Assembly (NCBI GenBank): GCA_023254735.1 | Contig: JALRKV010000012.1 | Location: 62,001 to 126,000 of the forward strand | Source: Pseudomonadales bacterium | GTDB lineage: Bacteria; Pseudomonadota; Gammaproteobacteria; Pseudomonadales; Pseudohongiellaceae | Direction: 5' to 3' | Length of the DNA: 64,000 nucleotides | In this document: positions 29,401 to 38,656 of the stretch, piece by piece | Numbering within the stretch: position 1 is the stretch's first letter | Layout: each line of letters opens with the position of its first letter | The notes under the pieces: model-generated | The model's input: the letters and a program-made list of their open reading frames with translations, nothing else | What the model was told of the DNA's origin: nothing | Databases searched by the model: none | Position numbers and translations under genes: made by a program

Positions 29401-31367
29401 CTGTCCAACGCCATTTCCGAGAGCGCGGTATCGATATTCAGAAAGAGGAGTTTAGCGTTGTAGGAATCGGCGATATGTCGGGTGACGTCTTCGGTAACGG
29501 TATGCTGCTCTCGCCAAAGATACTGCTTAAAGGCGCATTCAATCACATGCATATTTTTATCGACCCAACACCAAACGCGTCGGTAAGTTTCAAAGAGCGA
29601 AAGCGTCTGTTTAAACAAACCGGATCGTCGTGGGACGATTATCAACGAGAGTTGATTTCAGCAGGTGGTGGCGTGTTCGAGAGAAGTTCGAAGTCGATCG
29701 CGTTAACAGACGAGATGCGCATCGCATTTGCAACCGACGCCAGATCGCTGACGCCAGATCAACTTATATCGGTCATGCTGAAGGCGCCCGTAGATCTCCT
29801 CTGGAACGGGGGCATTGGTACTTATGTAAAAAGCTTCTCTGAAAGCAATGCTACGGTCGGGGATAAAGCAAATGACTCTCTGCGTGTCGATGCGCGTGAT
29901 CTTCGCTGCAAGGCTATCGGTGAGGGTGGCAACCTTGGTATGACCCAATTGTCGAGAATAGAGTACGGACTTAAGGGCGGAGTTTCGTTCACTGATTTTA
30001 TCGATAACTCTGCTGGCGTGGATTGCTCGGATCACGAGGTAAACATCAAAATTTTGCTCAACGAGGTCGCGAATAGGGCGCCAGCTCGCTCTGAGAAAGC
30101 ACAATCCGATGCCGACGCAAAGCGAAGTGCACTGCTCGAGGGTATGACAGACGAGGTTTCTGCCCTGGTTTTAGAGAACAATTACCGCCAGGTTCAGACC
30201 CTCGCATTGACGTTTGCAGACCCAGAGCTCGGATGTAAAGAATTCAATGACCTGATTAACTTTCTTGAGACTAGCGCTGGGCTTGATCGAGAAATTGAAT
30301 TTCTCCCTAGCCCTGAACAGCTCGAGCAAAGAGCGAGTGCTCATCTTGCTCCAACCCGACCAGAGCTCGCAGTCGCTACGTCGTACATGAAGATGTTCCT
30401 CAAAGCGCAGCTTGTCTCAGCCACTTACTTGAACGATCCGCTTCTGCAGAAGCATTTATTCAAGGCGTTCCCGGGGTCTTTGGTAAAGCGTTACGCCAAG
30501 GCGATTGATCAGCATCCCCTGCGTAGCGAATTGATGGCTACTCAATTGGCTAACTACCTTGTGAATCGTGTAGGTGCTTATTTTGTCTTCGAATTAATCT
30601 CCTCTTCATCGGCGAGTCCAGCTAGGGTTGTTAGGGCATCTATACTCGCCATTGAAGCGTTTGACGCGGAGTCGCAATGGCAATCCATTGAATCCCTCGA
30701 TCATTCGGTAGCGTCGTCCTGCCAGGACGAAATGATGCTTGCGTTAGTCAAACTCGTAAGGGATGGAACGCGCTGGCTGTTACGCAATCACTCGGAGGGT
30801 CGCGACCTCGCCAGAGAGATAGAGGCCTATGCTCATGGGGTGAAAGCAATGTGCGCGATGCTGCCCTCAGGATTCCCGCAGAATATTGAGAGTAGGTTCG
30901 TCAAGAAGCGAGAGGCGTTTGTTGACGTCGGCTTGTCCTCAGAGCTCGCAGAGTCCGTCGCTAAAAACTCGTTTTTGTCGCCGGCTTTCGGTTTGATCGA
31001 AGCGTCTCAGAGTGTGTCCGAAACCCTTGAGACGATGGTCAGAGCTTATTATCTTGTCGGCGAAACGCTGAAGCTCGATTGGCTAGGAGAGTTAATTCAG
31101 GGCATTGTGCCGACTAGTAGTTGGGAGTCGCGTCTAAAGTCGACTGTGATTGATGACTTGTCTTGGCGGCAAAGAGTGCTAGCAAAACGTCTGCTTGAAG
31201 ACACACAGGGGCAAAAGTCCATCAGTAAAAGAGTTGAGAATTGGCTAGAAAGCAATTCAATCGCGGTCGAAAGAGCGCAAAATGTACTCGCCCAGCTCCG
31301 TGCTGAGAGTACGCCAGATCTTGCGATGATAACCGTTGCGCTACGCGAACTTAAACGCTTGGCCTAA
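26478..31367 (+). CDS. gdhB: NAD-specific glutamate dehydrogenase, large (about 180 kDa) type
   Basis: A 1629-residue enzyme of the large NAD-dependent glutamate dehydrogenase class, which oxidises glutamate to 2-oxoglutarate and ammonium and is chiefly catabolic. The N-terminal half carries ACT-like regulatory regions ([19 protein letters not shown] near residues 97-115). The catalytic core lies in the middle: [25 protein letters not shown], then [12 protein letters not shown], then the nucleotide-binding [17 protein letters not shown]. The helical C-terminal part is complete. A strong GGAGAAGG site precedes the ATG. It adjoins the MoxR cluster and pyrD, as in Pseudomonas. No frameshift is visible over the whole length. 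Confidence 0.95.
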   Translation: [1629 protein letters not shown]

Positions 31368-31405
31368 CGGTTTCAGCATTGTCGCGATCGCTAGAGGGGA
31401 AGCGT

Positions 31406-32470
31406 GTGTACAAATTGATTAGAAGCCTACTTTTCAGGTTGCCCGCAGAGTTCTCGCATGATGTTGCGTTGAAGGCTATGCGCCTCTGCGAGCGATTGGG
31501 TGTCCTGGGAGTTATTGCGGCGAATACAAAACTTAATTCAATCCCGAAGACCGTTATGGGTATTGAGTTTCCCCACACTGTGGGTCTTGCTGCCGGACTA
31601 GATAAAAACGCTGACTACGCCGATGCATTGCAGGCGCTCGGCTTTGGGTGGCTTGAGCTGGGCACGGTAACGCCGAGACCGCAGCCTGGCAATCCTAAGC
31701 CCAGAATGTTTCGGCTGGCGAGCGACAAAGGAATCATAAATCGACTCGGCTTCAACAATAAGGGTATCGATCATCTACTTTCTCAGTTGGCGAGTCGCAA
31801 GAGACAGGGCATCGTGGGCATTAACATAGGCAAGAACGCGGTCACTCAGCTAAGTGATGCGAATGAAGACTATCTCATCGGCCTTCGGAAAAGCTATCCG
31901 GTAGCAGATTACATCGCTATAAATATCTCATCACCCAACACGCCTGGGCTTCGGTCCCTGCAGTACGGAGAAGAACTCGATAGTCTTCTAGGCGCTTTGG
32001 TGGCTGAGCGGGAGGCACTCCAGAAAGTGCATGCACGCTATGTCCCCCTAGCCGTGAAACTTGCGCCCGACATGTCCGAAGATGAGCTCACCCTCTGCTG
32101 CTCGAAGCTCCTTGCTCATAAGATTGATGGTGTAATCGCAACGAACACCACATTTGATCGAGAGCGTGTGGCGGGTAGTCGTTATGCCGGAGAAACAGGC
32201 GGGTTGAGTGGCGCGCCGCTCACCGACAAAGCCTGTTCGACGCTTGCTCAGATTAAGCGCCAGGTTGGTGACAGCATGGCGATCATCGGTGTCGGTGGAA
32301 TCATGACCGGACGTGATGCCGCTGCAAGGCTTGAGGCTGGCGCAGACCTTATTCAGCTCTACTCTGGCTTTATTTATGAGGGGCCTGCACTAATTGAAAG
32401 CGCGCTAAAAGAGATCGCAGAAGCAAGCGGTAGCGCATCCGAAAAAAGAGCTGCAGAGCGTACAGGATGA
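31406..32470 (+). CDS. pyrD: Dihydroorotate dehydrogenase, quinone-type (class 2)
   Basis: PyrD oxidises dihydroorotate to orotate with FMN and passes electrons to membrane quinone. I choose GTG 31406, giving MYKLIRSLLFRLPAE, the usual start of class 2 enzymes, with GAGGGG a few bases upstream; TTG 31379 would add nine unlike residues. The N-terminal amphipathic membrane-association helices precede the barrel (GIEFPHTVGLAAGLDKNADY). The catalytic serine region INISSPNTPGLRSLQ and the FMN phosphate site IIGVGGIMTGRDA are present. Its last four bases overlap the next gene (ATGA). Confidence 0.95.
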   Translation: MYKLIRSLLFRLPAEFSHDVALKAMRLCERLGVLGVIAANTKLNSIPKTVMGIEFPHTVGLAAGLDKNADYADALQALGFGWLELGTVTPRPQPGNPKPRMFRLASDKGIINRLGFNNKGIDHLLSQLASRKRQGIVGINIGKNAVTQLSDANEDYLIGLRKSYPVADYIAINISSPNTPGLRSLQYGEELDSLLGALVAEREALQKVHARYVPLAVKLAPDMSEDELTLCCSKLLAHKIDGVIATNTTFDRERVAGSRYAGETGGLSGAPLTDKACSTLAQIKRQVGDSMAIIGVGGIMTGRDAAARLEAGADLIQLYSGFIYEGPALIESALKEIAEASGSASEKRAAERTG

Positions 32471-32754
32471 GCGAACAAGCAGACGCGGATCAATCGCCCT
32501 TCGACGAGCCAGCGGATCTTCTGTTTTTCACAACGCTCGGCTGCCATCTTTGCGAGGAAGCGGAGAGAATGCTGTCTGCGGTTGCCAGCTCTCAGTCGTT
32601 CACCTTAGCTGTTGATGCGATAGACATCGCCGACGACGAAGCGCTCGTGGAAAAGTACGGAATTCGCATACCGGTATTAAAAAGAGCGCGCGACGGAGAG
32701 GAACTTGGATGGCCTTTCGGTGAAGAACAGCTTGCACGGTTTATTTGCCACTAG
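32467..32754 (+). CDS. Glutaredoxin-like (DUF836) protein
   Basis: A 95-residue thioredoxin-fold protein with the redox motif CHLC in LLFFTTLGCHLCEEAERML near residues 23-41, and a cis-proline region IRIPVLKR near residues 71-78. The family (DUF836/glutaredoxin-like) is small and poorly characterised. The residues before 20 are polar and acidic. It is translationally coupled to pyrD by a four-base overlap and converges on tatD. The substrate is unknown. Confidence 0.85.
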   Translation: MSEQADADQSPFDEPADLLFFTTLGCHLCEEAERMLSAVASSQSFTLAVDAIDIADDEALVEKYGIRIPVLKRARDGEELGWPFGEEQLARFICH

Positions 32755-32786
32755 GCGTTTAGGAAAAGAGTAGCGCGCGTAATGCG

Positions 32787-33590
32787 TCAAGTGAGATTGA
32801 AAAGCCTACGCGCGTTCTCCGACGTTTCTGCCGCGAGTTCTTCAACGTCCCTTCCTGTGCACTGCGCGAGTGTTCTGACGACCTCAACGAGATGGCACGG
32901 TTCGTTGCGCCGAGATTTTGGCTTCGGCCTGAGTGTTCGAGGGAGTAAATAAGGTGCATCGGTCTCTATTAATAACCTGTCGGCTGGAATGTGCTTTACG
33001 ATTTCTTGCAGCTCAGCGCCTCTTCTTTCATCGCAAACCCAGCCTGTTATTCCAATATACATATCTAAGGCCAGATAATCCTCCAGCGCCTCTTTGGTGT
33101 CAGTAAAACAATGCACGACACCGCCGACAATTTGATTTCGGTACTTTTTGAGTAATTGGAAGAAAGGTTCGTGCGCTTCTCTTTGATGGAGAAAAAGAGG
33201 TTTCTCCGCACGTATAGCCAGCTTTAGGTGCTCCTCGAAAACAACTCGCTGCTTCTCGCGAGGCGAAAAATCGCGGTTAAAATCTAGGCCGCATTCGCCC
33301 ACCGCTATTACCTCGTCATGTTTCAACAAAGTCTGAATCTCAGTCGCAAGCTCCGTCGTCCACTGACTCGCAGCATGCGGATGCAAACCAGCGGTGCTCT
33401 TAAATAATTGCGGATTGTTTTGACTGTACTCAGCCGCCTTGTGAGCGCTACTGAGGTCAGTGCCTGTGAGTATTATCGTATCCACGCCCGCTGCCTGAGC
33501 GCGCTCGATAACCTGATCGAAATCGTGATCGAATGAATCATGCGTGAGGTTGGCACCGATATCGATGAGTGAGAGGAGGGGGGGAGTCAT
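32787..33590 (-). CDS. tatD: TatD family metal-dependent nuclease
   Basis: A 267-residue TIM-barrel DNase of the genuine TatD branch: the opening is IDIGANLTHDSFDHDFDQV rather than the HxH of YcfH/YjjV, and AVGECGLDFNRDFS, VVHCFTDT, GITGWVCDERRG and LLIETDAPYLLPR follow in order, supplying the metal ligands. TatD has 3'-5' exonuclease and magnesium-dependent DNase activity and has been linked to oxidative DNA repair and quality control; it is not part of the Tat translocon. It is divergent from ilvE across 198 bp. Confidence 0.93.
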   Translation of the reverse strand: MTPPLLSLIDIGANLTHDSFDHDFDQVIERAQAAGVDTIILTGTDLSSAHKAAEYSQNNPQLFKSTAGLHPHAASQWTTELATEIQTLLKHDEVIAVGECGLDFNRDFSPREKQRVVFEEHLKLAIRAEKPLFLHQREAHEPFFQLLKKYRNQIVGGVVHCFTDTKEALEDYLALDMYIGITGWVCDERRGAELQEIVKHIPADRLLIETDAPYLLPRTLRPKPKSRRNEPCHLVEVVRTLAQCTGRDVEELAAETSENARRLFNLT

Positions 33591-33788
33591 TGTGTTCGCT
33601 CGATCAGGTTAATAGCTCGGACTCGCCTTCGGCCCAAATCCACGGCTAGTTTAGCCCAGAGGGGCGCCACACGAAACCTGCGAGGCGTGGTCAGCGTGTT
33701 AAAATTCGATTGTGTGGGTGGCTAGCGTTTGAGTGATCGATAGCTGATAATAAGTTGATGATAAACAAGCAAAGAGTAGGAATTAAGC

Positions 33789-34829
33789 GTGAACGCAAGC
33801 GATCAAAAGCAGTCTCTAAATTGGTCAGAGTTAGGATTCCAGTATAAGAAAACAGATTCTCGCTTCCGTGCCGTTTGGCGCGACGGGGCTTGGGGTGAGG
33901 GAGAAATGATTAGCGATGAGTTCATCGCGATTCACGAAGGCGCGCCCTCCATACACTACGCACAGCAGTGCTTTGAAGGCATGAAAGCGCAGACCGCGCC
34001 AGACGGTCGCATTCTTTTGTTTAGACCAGATCTCAATGCGCAGAGAATGGGACGCACAGCCGAACGTCTACTTATGCCGCACGTTCCTGAAGAAATGTTT
34101 GTGCGCGCTGTGCGAGATACGGTCAGGGCTAATGCTTCATGGGTTCCGCCCTATGGATCAGGCGCATCTCTTTATATCCGTCCAATGCTAATTGGTGTCG
34201 GCGAGAATCTTGGTCTAAAGCCGGCTCAGTCGTATGAATTTAGAGTATTTGTGTCGCCCGTCGGTCCTTACTACAAGACTGCCGGACTCGGCACGATTAA
34301 ATTAGCGGTCTCAGAGATGGACCGAGCTGCACCAAGCGGCACAGGAAGTTACAAAGCAGGCGCCAATTATGCCGGCGGTTTGCTGGCCACCAAGCGGGCT
34401 CAGGAGTTAGGCGCTAACGAGGCGTTATACCTCGATTCTAGAGAGCGTCGGTTCATAGACGAAGCGGGCTCGGCCAATATCGTCGTTGTTATGCGCGACG
34501 GCACTGTGGTTACCCCAAAGTCTGATGCGATTCTACCCAGTATCACGCGTCGTTCTATTATGACGCTCGCTGAGAAGAAACTCGGCCTCGTTACCGAAGA
34601 GCGGCCAATCGAGCTGCGCAAGGAAATTGTGAACTTTAGCGAAGCGGCAGCCTGCGGTACCGCTGCGGTTCTCTCGCCGGTCGGGAGTATTTGGTTTGAT
34701 GGCGACTGGCATGACGTTGGAAATCCCGAACACGTGGGGCCTGTGATGCAGCAGCTCTATGATTTGCTGGTTGGTATTCAAAAAGGCGAAGCCGACGATG
34801 AGTTTGGCTGGACCGTCGATGTGGCATAA
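33789..34829 (+). CDS. ilvE: Branched-chain amino acid aminotransferase
   Basis: IlvE transfers the amino group between glutamate and branched-chain 2-oxo acids, the last step of leucine, isoleucine and valine synthesis. It is a fold-type IV PLP enzyme of the longer (group II, 346-residue) kind. The PLP lysine is Lys189 in GTGSYKAGANYAGG. Other family stretches are QQCFEGMKA at 59-67 and SLYIRPMLIGVGENLGL. Start is GTG with AGGA upstream. A strong terminator follows, so it is a single-gene unit. Confidence 0.95.
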   Translation: MNASDQKQSLNWSELGFQYKKTDSRFRAVWRDGAWGEGEMISDEFIAIHEGAPSIHYAQQCFEGMKAQTAPDGRILLFRPDLNAQRMGRTAERLLMPHVPEEMFVRAVRDTVRANASWVPPYGSGASLYIRPMLIGVGENLGLKPAQSYEFRVFVSPVGPYYKTAGLGTIKLAVSEMDRAAPSGTGSYKAGANYAGGLLATKRAQELGANEALYLDSRERRFIDEAGSANIVVVMRDGTVVTPKSDAILPSITRRSIMTLAEKKLGLVTEERPIELRKEIVNFSEAAACGTAAVLSPVGSIWFDGDWHDVGNPEHVGPVMQQLYDLLVGIQKGEADDEFGWTVDVA

Positions 34830-34873
34830 GGTGCCTTAGCGCTTACATCTTACTCGCTCAAACACTACACGGA

Positions 34874-34919
34874 GGCGGGCCGTCTAGCGCGAATTTTGCG
34901 ATAGATGGCCCGCCTTTTT
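34874..34919 (+). terminator. Intrinsic terminator after ilvE
   Basis: Perfect GC-rich arms GGCGGGCC and GGCCCGCC, extended inward by further pairing (TCTA/TAGA), are followed at once by five T residues. It ends ilvE transcription before topA. Confidence 0.9.
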
Positions 34920-35026
34920 GGCAATCGGTTATTGGCTAATTTGCGTAAAGACTTGACCGACCCACAACCCTTCCTTATATACTCGCGCACTTCCGGCCTC
35001 GGCCCAATGCCCTAAGAGTTGCGTTT

Positions 35027-37765
35027 ATGTCCAAATCATTAGTAATAGTCGAATCGCCCGCCAAGGCGAAAACTATTAACAAATACCTCGGTTCGGACTT
35101 TATCGTCAAATCGAGTGTTGGACACATCCGCGACCTACCTACCTCCGGTTCCGCGGCGCCTGTAGACCCCAAAGCGCGTGCAGCTGCGGCAGCAAAGACA
35201 CGAAAACTCGCACCTGATGAGAAAGTAGCCTATAAAAAGAAAAAGGCCAGAGAGCAGCTCGTAAAGCGCATGGGGATTGATCCAGACCATGATTGGGCCG
35301 CAAGGTATGAAGTGCTGCCCGGTAAAGAGAAGGTGGTATCGGAGCTTCAAAAGCTGGCCAAGACAGCCGACACAATCTATCTCGCAACGGATTTGGACCG
35401 CGAGGGAGAGGCAATCGCTTGGCATCTCAAAGAATCCATTGGCGGCGATGAAAGTCGCTACAAGCGCGTTGTGTTCAACGAGATTACACAGCGTGCAATC
35501 CAGGATGCCTTCTCCAAGCCTGGTGAGCTTGATATGCGCTATGTCGAAGCGCAGCAAGCCAGACGCTTCCTTGATCGCGTCGTGGGTTTCATGGTTTCGC
35601 CACTGCTGTGGGCCAAAATCGCACGCGGGCTGTCTGCGGGACGTGTGCAATCGGTAGCCGTGCGACTGGTGGTCGAGCGAGAAAGGGAAATTAGAGCGTT
35701 CATCCCCGATGAGTTTTGGGAGGTGTTTGCCGCACTCGAAACGGGCAAGGCTGAGGCGCTTCGCTGTCAGGTAGTGAAGCGAGCGGGATCTAATTTCCGC
35801 CCGACGAGTAAGCAAGAAACGGACTCGGCACTCGCGGTGCTCGAAGCTAGCGATTTCACTGTGCTTAAGCGCGACGATAAGCCGACTTCATCGAAGCCCA
35901 AAGCCCCCCTCATTACGTCAACTCTCCAGCAGGCAGCAAGTACTCGCCTCGGCTTCGGTGTAAAGAAGACTATGATGATGGCGCAGCGCCTCTATGAGGC
36001 AGGCTACATCACCTATATGCGAACTGATTCCACGCATTTGAGTGGCGATGCGATCGCCATGTGTCGCGAGTACATCGGCAAGAAATTTGGACCCGACTAT
36101 CTGCCAGAGAAGCCGCTCTACTACAGCTCTAAAGAGGGTGCTCAAGAGGCTCACGAAGCGATTCGGCCGACAGATGTTCGCATGACAGAAACGCTGCTGA
36201 ATCAAATGGAGCCAGACGCGGTGCGGCTTTATACACTAATTTGGCAATATTTCGTTGCTTGCCAAATGCCGCCGGCGCGATACCTAAGTTCGAGCATCAG
36301 CATTGGTGCTGCTGATTTCGAGTTGCGGGTAAAAGGCCGAATAATGCAGTTCGATGGTTACCTGCGCGCGATGCCATCTAAAGACGAAGACGTGGTTCTA
36401 CCTGCGGTTGCCGAAGGCGACAGGCTAACTCTCAATGAGCTGATGCCACAGCAAAACTTCACTAAACCACCACCACGATACACTGAGGCAAGTCTCGTTA
36501 AAGAATTAGAGAAGAAGGCCATTGGCCGTCCTTCGACCTATGCTGCAATCATTTCTACCATTCAGGATCGCGGTTATGCACGTGTCGAGAATAAGCGATT
36601 TTATGCGCTCAAGATGGGCGACATCGTTGCTGAGCGCTTGATCGAAAGTTTTGCAGATCTGATGGACTATGATTTTACCGCCAAGATGGAGGAGTCTCTC
36701 GACGCAGTCGCCTCGGGTGAGAAGGATTGGAAAGTGCTGCTCAACGAGTTCTATGAGCGCTTCACCATCGAACTGGCGCTGGCCGAAGCCTCCGAGGGCG
36801 GCATGCGCGCCAACGACCCAACCGAGACCGACATCGAATGTCCGAACTGTGGTCGCAACATGCAAATTCGCACTGCGTCCACGGGAGTTTTCCTCGGTTG
36901 CTCGGGGTATGCATTGCCTCCGAAAGAGCGTTGCAAGCAAACGATTAATTTGACACCGGGTGAGGACGCTATTCGCACAGACACGCCGGAAGAGGCCGAG
37001 GCGGCGGAGAACGTGTTGCTGCGAAAGAAGCACCGTTGCAAGCTCTGCAATACTGCGATGGACAGCTATCTCATTGATGAAGGTCGTAAACTACACGTCT
37101 GTGGCAATAATCCTGACTGTAGTGGATTCGAGATCGAGAGCGGTGAATTTAAAATTCGTGGCTACGATGGGCCAGTCATCGAATGCGACAAATGTTCACA
37201 GGACATGCAGCTCAAGACTGGCCGCTTTGGTAAGTATTTTGGCTGCAGCAACGAGTCCTGCAAAAATACCCGCAAATTGCTGAGGAATGGCCAAGCTGCA
37301 CCGCCAAAGATGGATCCGGTGCCCATGCCCGAACTTCAATGTGAAACCGTTGACGATCATTATATTCTGCGCGATGGAGCAGCAGGTCTGTTTCTAGCAG
37401 CCAGTCAATTCCCACGGAATCGCGAGACACGAGCGCCGCTGGTGTCGGAACTGTTGCCCCATGCGGCCGAGATCGATCCCAAATATGCGTATTTGATGGA
37501 AGCGCCAATCGCAGACGATGCCGGTAATCCAAGCATTGTTCGCTATAGTAGAAAGACAGCCGAAATCTACGTCCAGAGCGAAATCGACAAAAAGGCTTCG
37601 GGCTGGAAGGCATTTTATACCGATGGTGTATGGAAGTCAGAGGGTAGCGGCAAAGCCGGACCTAAGAAAGCGGTTAAAAAGGCGGTAAAGAAGACAGCGA
37701 AGAAAGCCGTGAAGAAGGCCGTGAAGAAAGCCGTAAAGAAAGGTGCCAAAACGAGCACAAAGTAA
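35027..37765 (+). CDS. topA: DNA topoisomerase I
   Basis: Type IA topoisomerase that relaxes negative supercoils. The Toprim domain starts [18 protein letters not shown] and holds the acidic triad Asp122, Asp124 and Glu126 (TDLDREGE). The catalytic tyrosine is Tyr330 in YMRTDST. An Ala/Lys-rich insertion lies near residues 41-75, as in some Pseudomonas TopA proteins. Three C-terminal zinc ribbons follow (first cysteines in [16 protein letters not shown] and CDKCSQDM), then a lysine-rich tail from residue 880. Length of 912 residues is slightly above the E. coli enzyme. The gene converges on lexA. Confidence 0.97.
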   Translation: MSKSLVIVESPAKAKTINKYLGSDFIVKSSVGHIRDLPTSGSAAPVDPKARAAAAAKTRKLAPDEKVAYKKKKAREQLVKRMGIDPDHDWAARYEVLPGKEKVVSELQKLAKTADTIYLATDLDREGEAIAWHLKESIGGDESRYKRVVFNEITQRAIQDAFSKPGELDMRYVEAQQARRFLDRVVGFMVSPLLWAKIARGLSAGRVQSVAVRLVVEREREIRAFIPDEFWEVFAALETGKAEALRCQVVKRAGSNFRPTSKQETDSALAVLEASDFTVLKRDDKPTSSKPKAPLITSTLQQAASTRLGFGVKKTMMMAQRLYEAGYITYMRTDSTHLSGDAIAMCREYIGKKFGPDYLPEKPLYYSSKEGAQEAHEAIRPTDVRMTETLLNQMEPDAVRLYTLIWQYFVACQMPPARYLSSSISIGAADFELRVKGRIMQFDGYLRAMPSKDEDVVLPAVAEGDRLTLNELMPQQNFTKPPPRYTEASLVKELEKKAIGRPSTYAAIISTIQDRGYARVENKRFYALKMGDIVAERLIESFADLMDYDFTAKMEESLDAVASGEKDWKVLLNEFYERFTIELALAEASEGGMRANDPTETDIECPNCGRNMQIRTASTGVFLGCSGYALPPKERCKQTINLTPGEDAIRTDTPEEAEAAENVLLRKKHRCKLCNTAMDSYLIDEGRKLHVCGNNPDCSGFEIESGEFKIRGYDGPVIECDKCSQDMQLKTGRFGKYFGCSNESCKNTRKLLRNGQAAPPKMDPVPMPELQCETVDDHYILRDGAAGLFLAASQFPRNRETRAPLVSELLPHAAEIDPKYAYLMEAPIADDAGNPSIVRYSRKTAEIYVQSEIDKKASGWKAFYTDGVWKSEGSGKAGPKKAVKKAVKKTAKKAVKKAVKKAVKKGAKTSTK
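37664..37747 (+). repeat. Lysine/alanine repeat tail of topA
   Basis: Roughly 12-bp in-frame repeats encode KKAV-type units, about seven in a row, ending the protein with a histone H1-like basic tail (residues 880-912). Confidence 0.8.
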
Positions 37766-37771
37766 GGAGAC

Positions 37772-37815
37772 AAAAAAGCGGCGAAGACACCCTGATACTG
37801 CCAAAGGGCTTCGCC
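37772..37815 (-). terminator. Intrinsic terminator for lexA
   Basis: Arms GGCGAAG (37780-37786) and CTTCGCC (37809-37815) pair. Read on the reverse strand, the stem is followed by a run of six T residues, so it ends lexA transcription. On the forward strand there is no T-run after the stem, so it is not a canonical terminator for topA. Confidence 0.7.
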
Positions 37816-37849
37816 GGTCTTAAAGACGCAGGGTGCGAAGAACGAGTCG

Positions 37850-38455
37850 CTAGTGGCGACGAATCACGCCCACGCTTATGCCTTCGATTGCGAAATCGTT
37901 GAGTCTCACATCCACCTCGATGGGTTCGAAGTCCGGATTCTCGGCAATGAGGCTGAGGGTGTAGGGCGTTTTGCCTTTTTTGAGACGCTTTACTGTTACT
38001 TCCTCGTCTATTCGCGCGACAATGATATCGCCATCGTTCGCTCTGTCTGTCTTATGTACCGCGAGCAGATCGTCCTCGAAAATACCCACATTGATCATAC
38101 TCATACCCTTAACAGTAAGCAGGTAATCTGCGCTGGGGGTGAAGAGTGTTGGTGGAATGTCGCAGTATTCGGAAATCGATTCCTGAGCAAGGATTGGGCT
38201 ACCCGCGGCAACCTGACCGATTATTGGTAGACCTAATTGTTCATTGATCGGCAGTCGCAAGCCCCTAGACGCGCCTGGTTGGATTTCGATAGCGCCTTTC
38301 CGCGCTAGCGCACGCAGGTGGTCTTCGGCAGCGTTTGGTGAACGAAAGCCCATTTTCTGCGCAATTTCTGAGCGAGTAGGTGGGTAGCCCGTTTCAGAGA
38401 GATAATCTTTGATGTAGTTGAGAATCTGTTGCTGGCGGAGAGTAAGTTTTAACAT
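37850..38455 (-). CDS. lexA: LexA repressor of the SOS response
   Basis: LexA represses DNA-damage genes and cleaves itself when RecA filaments form. Every key residue falls at its canonical number: the Ala84-Gly85 cleavage bond in VAAGSPILA, the nucleophile Ser119 in KGMSM, and the general base Lys156 in VTVKRLKKG. The N-terminal winged helix has the [20 protein letters not shown] recognition region. Length of 201 residues is normal. AGGAGC lies seven bases before ATG. Two abutting SOS boxes lie 10-41 bp upstream, so the gene is autoregulated. sulA, next to lexA in Pseudomonas, is absent here. Confidence 0.98.
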   Translation of the reverse strand: MLKLTLRQQQILNYIKDYLSETGYPPTRSEIAQKMGFRSPNAAEDHLRALARKGAIEIQPGASRGLRLPINEQLGLPIIGQVAAGSPILAQESISEYCDIPPTLFTPSADYLLTVKGMSMINVGIFEDDLLAVHKTDRANDGDIIVARIDEEVTVKRLKKGKTPYTLSLIAENPDFEPIEVDVRLNDFAIEGISVGVIRRH

Positions 38456-38464
38456 GAGTCGCTC

Positions 38465-38480
38465 CTGTATTTATCAACAG
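38465..38480 (-). promoter_or_regulatory. LexA operator (proximal SOS box)
   Basis: CTGTATTTATCAACAG fits the CTG-N10-CAG consensus. It lies just upstream of the lexA ribosome binding site and over the expected transcription start. Confidence 0.8.
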
Positions 38481-38496
38481 CTGTGATTATATACAG
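38481..38496 (-). promoter_or_regulatory. LexA operator (distal SOS box)
   Basis: CTGTGATTATATACAG fits CTG-N10-CAG with the typical TATATA core and directly abuts the proximal box with no bases between. It covers the -10 element of the lexA promoter. Confidence 0.88.
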
Positions 38497-38513
38497 TGAA
38501 AGCCCTTTTGCAA
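38486..38513 (-). promoter_or_regulatory. Sigma-70 promoter of lexA
   Basis: On the reverse strand TTGCAA (38508-38513) and TATAAT (38486-38491) are spaced by 16 bases. The -10 is a perfect consensus and lies inside the distal SOS box. Confidence 0.75.
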
Positions 38514-38656
38514 GCGATTAATTGCGCGGCGCTTTACGTTCAACTCGGCGCGGCCCTATGGGATAATCCCGCCCTCGGTGATCTTAGGAGAGTTAAGACA
38601 TAATCGCTTCAAACCCGCTTCACGCATCCTCAACGCCCCTTTCTCGGGGTGCGCTC

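Noticed and set aside
32787..33590. TatD with a missing HxH metal motif, possibly inactive
   Set aside because: Genuine TatD proteins, as in E. coli, start with a DIGxNLT motif instead of HxH, and all later metal ligands are present.
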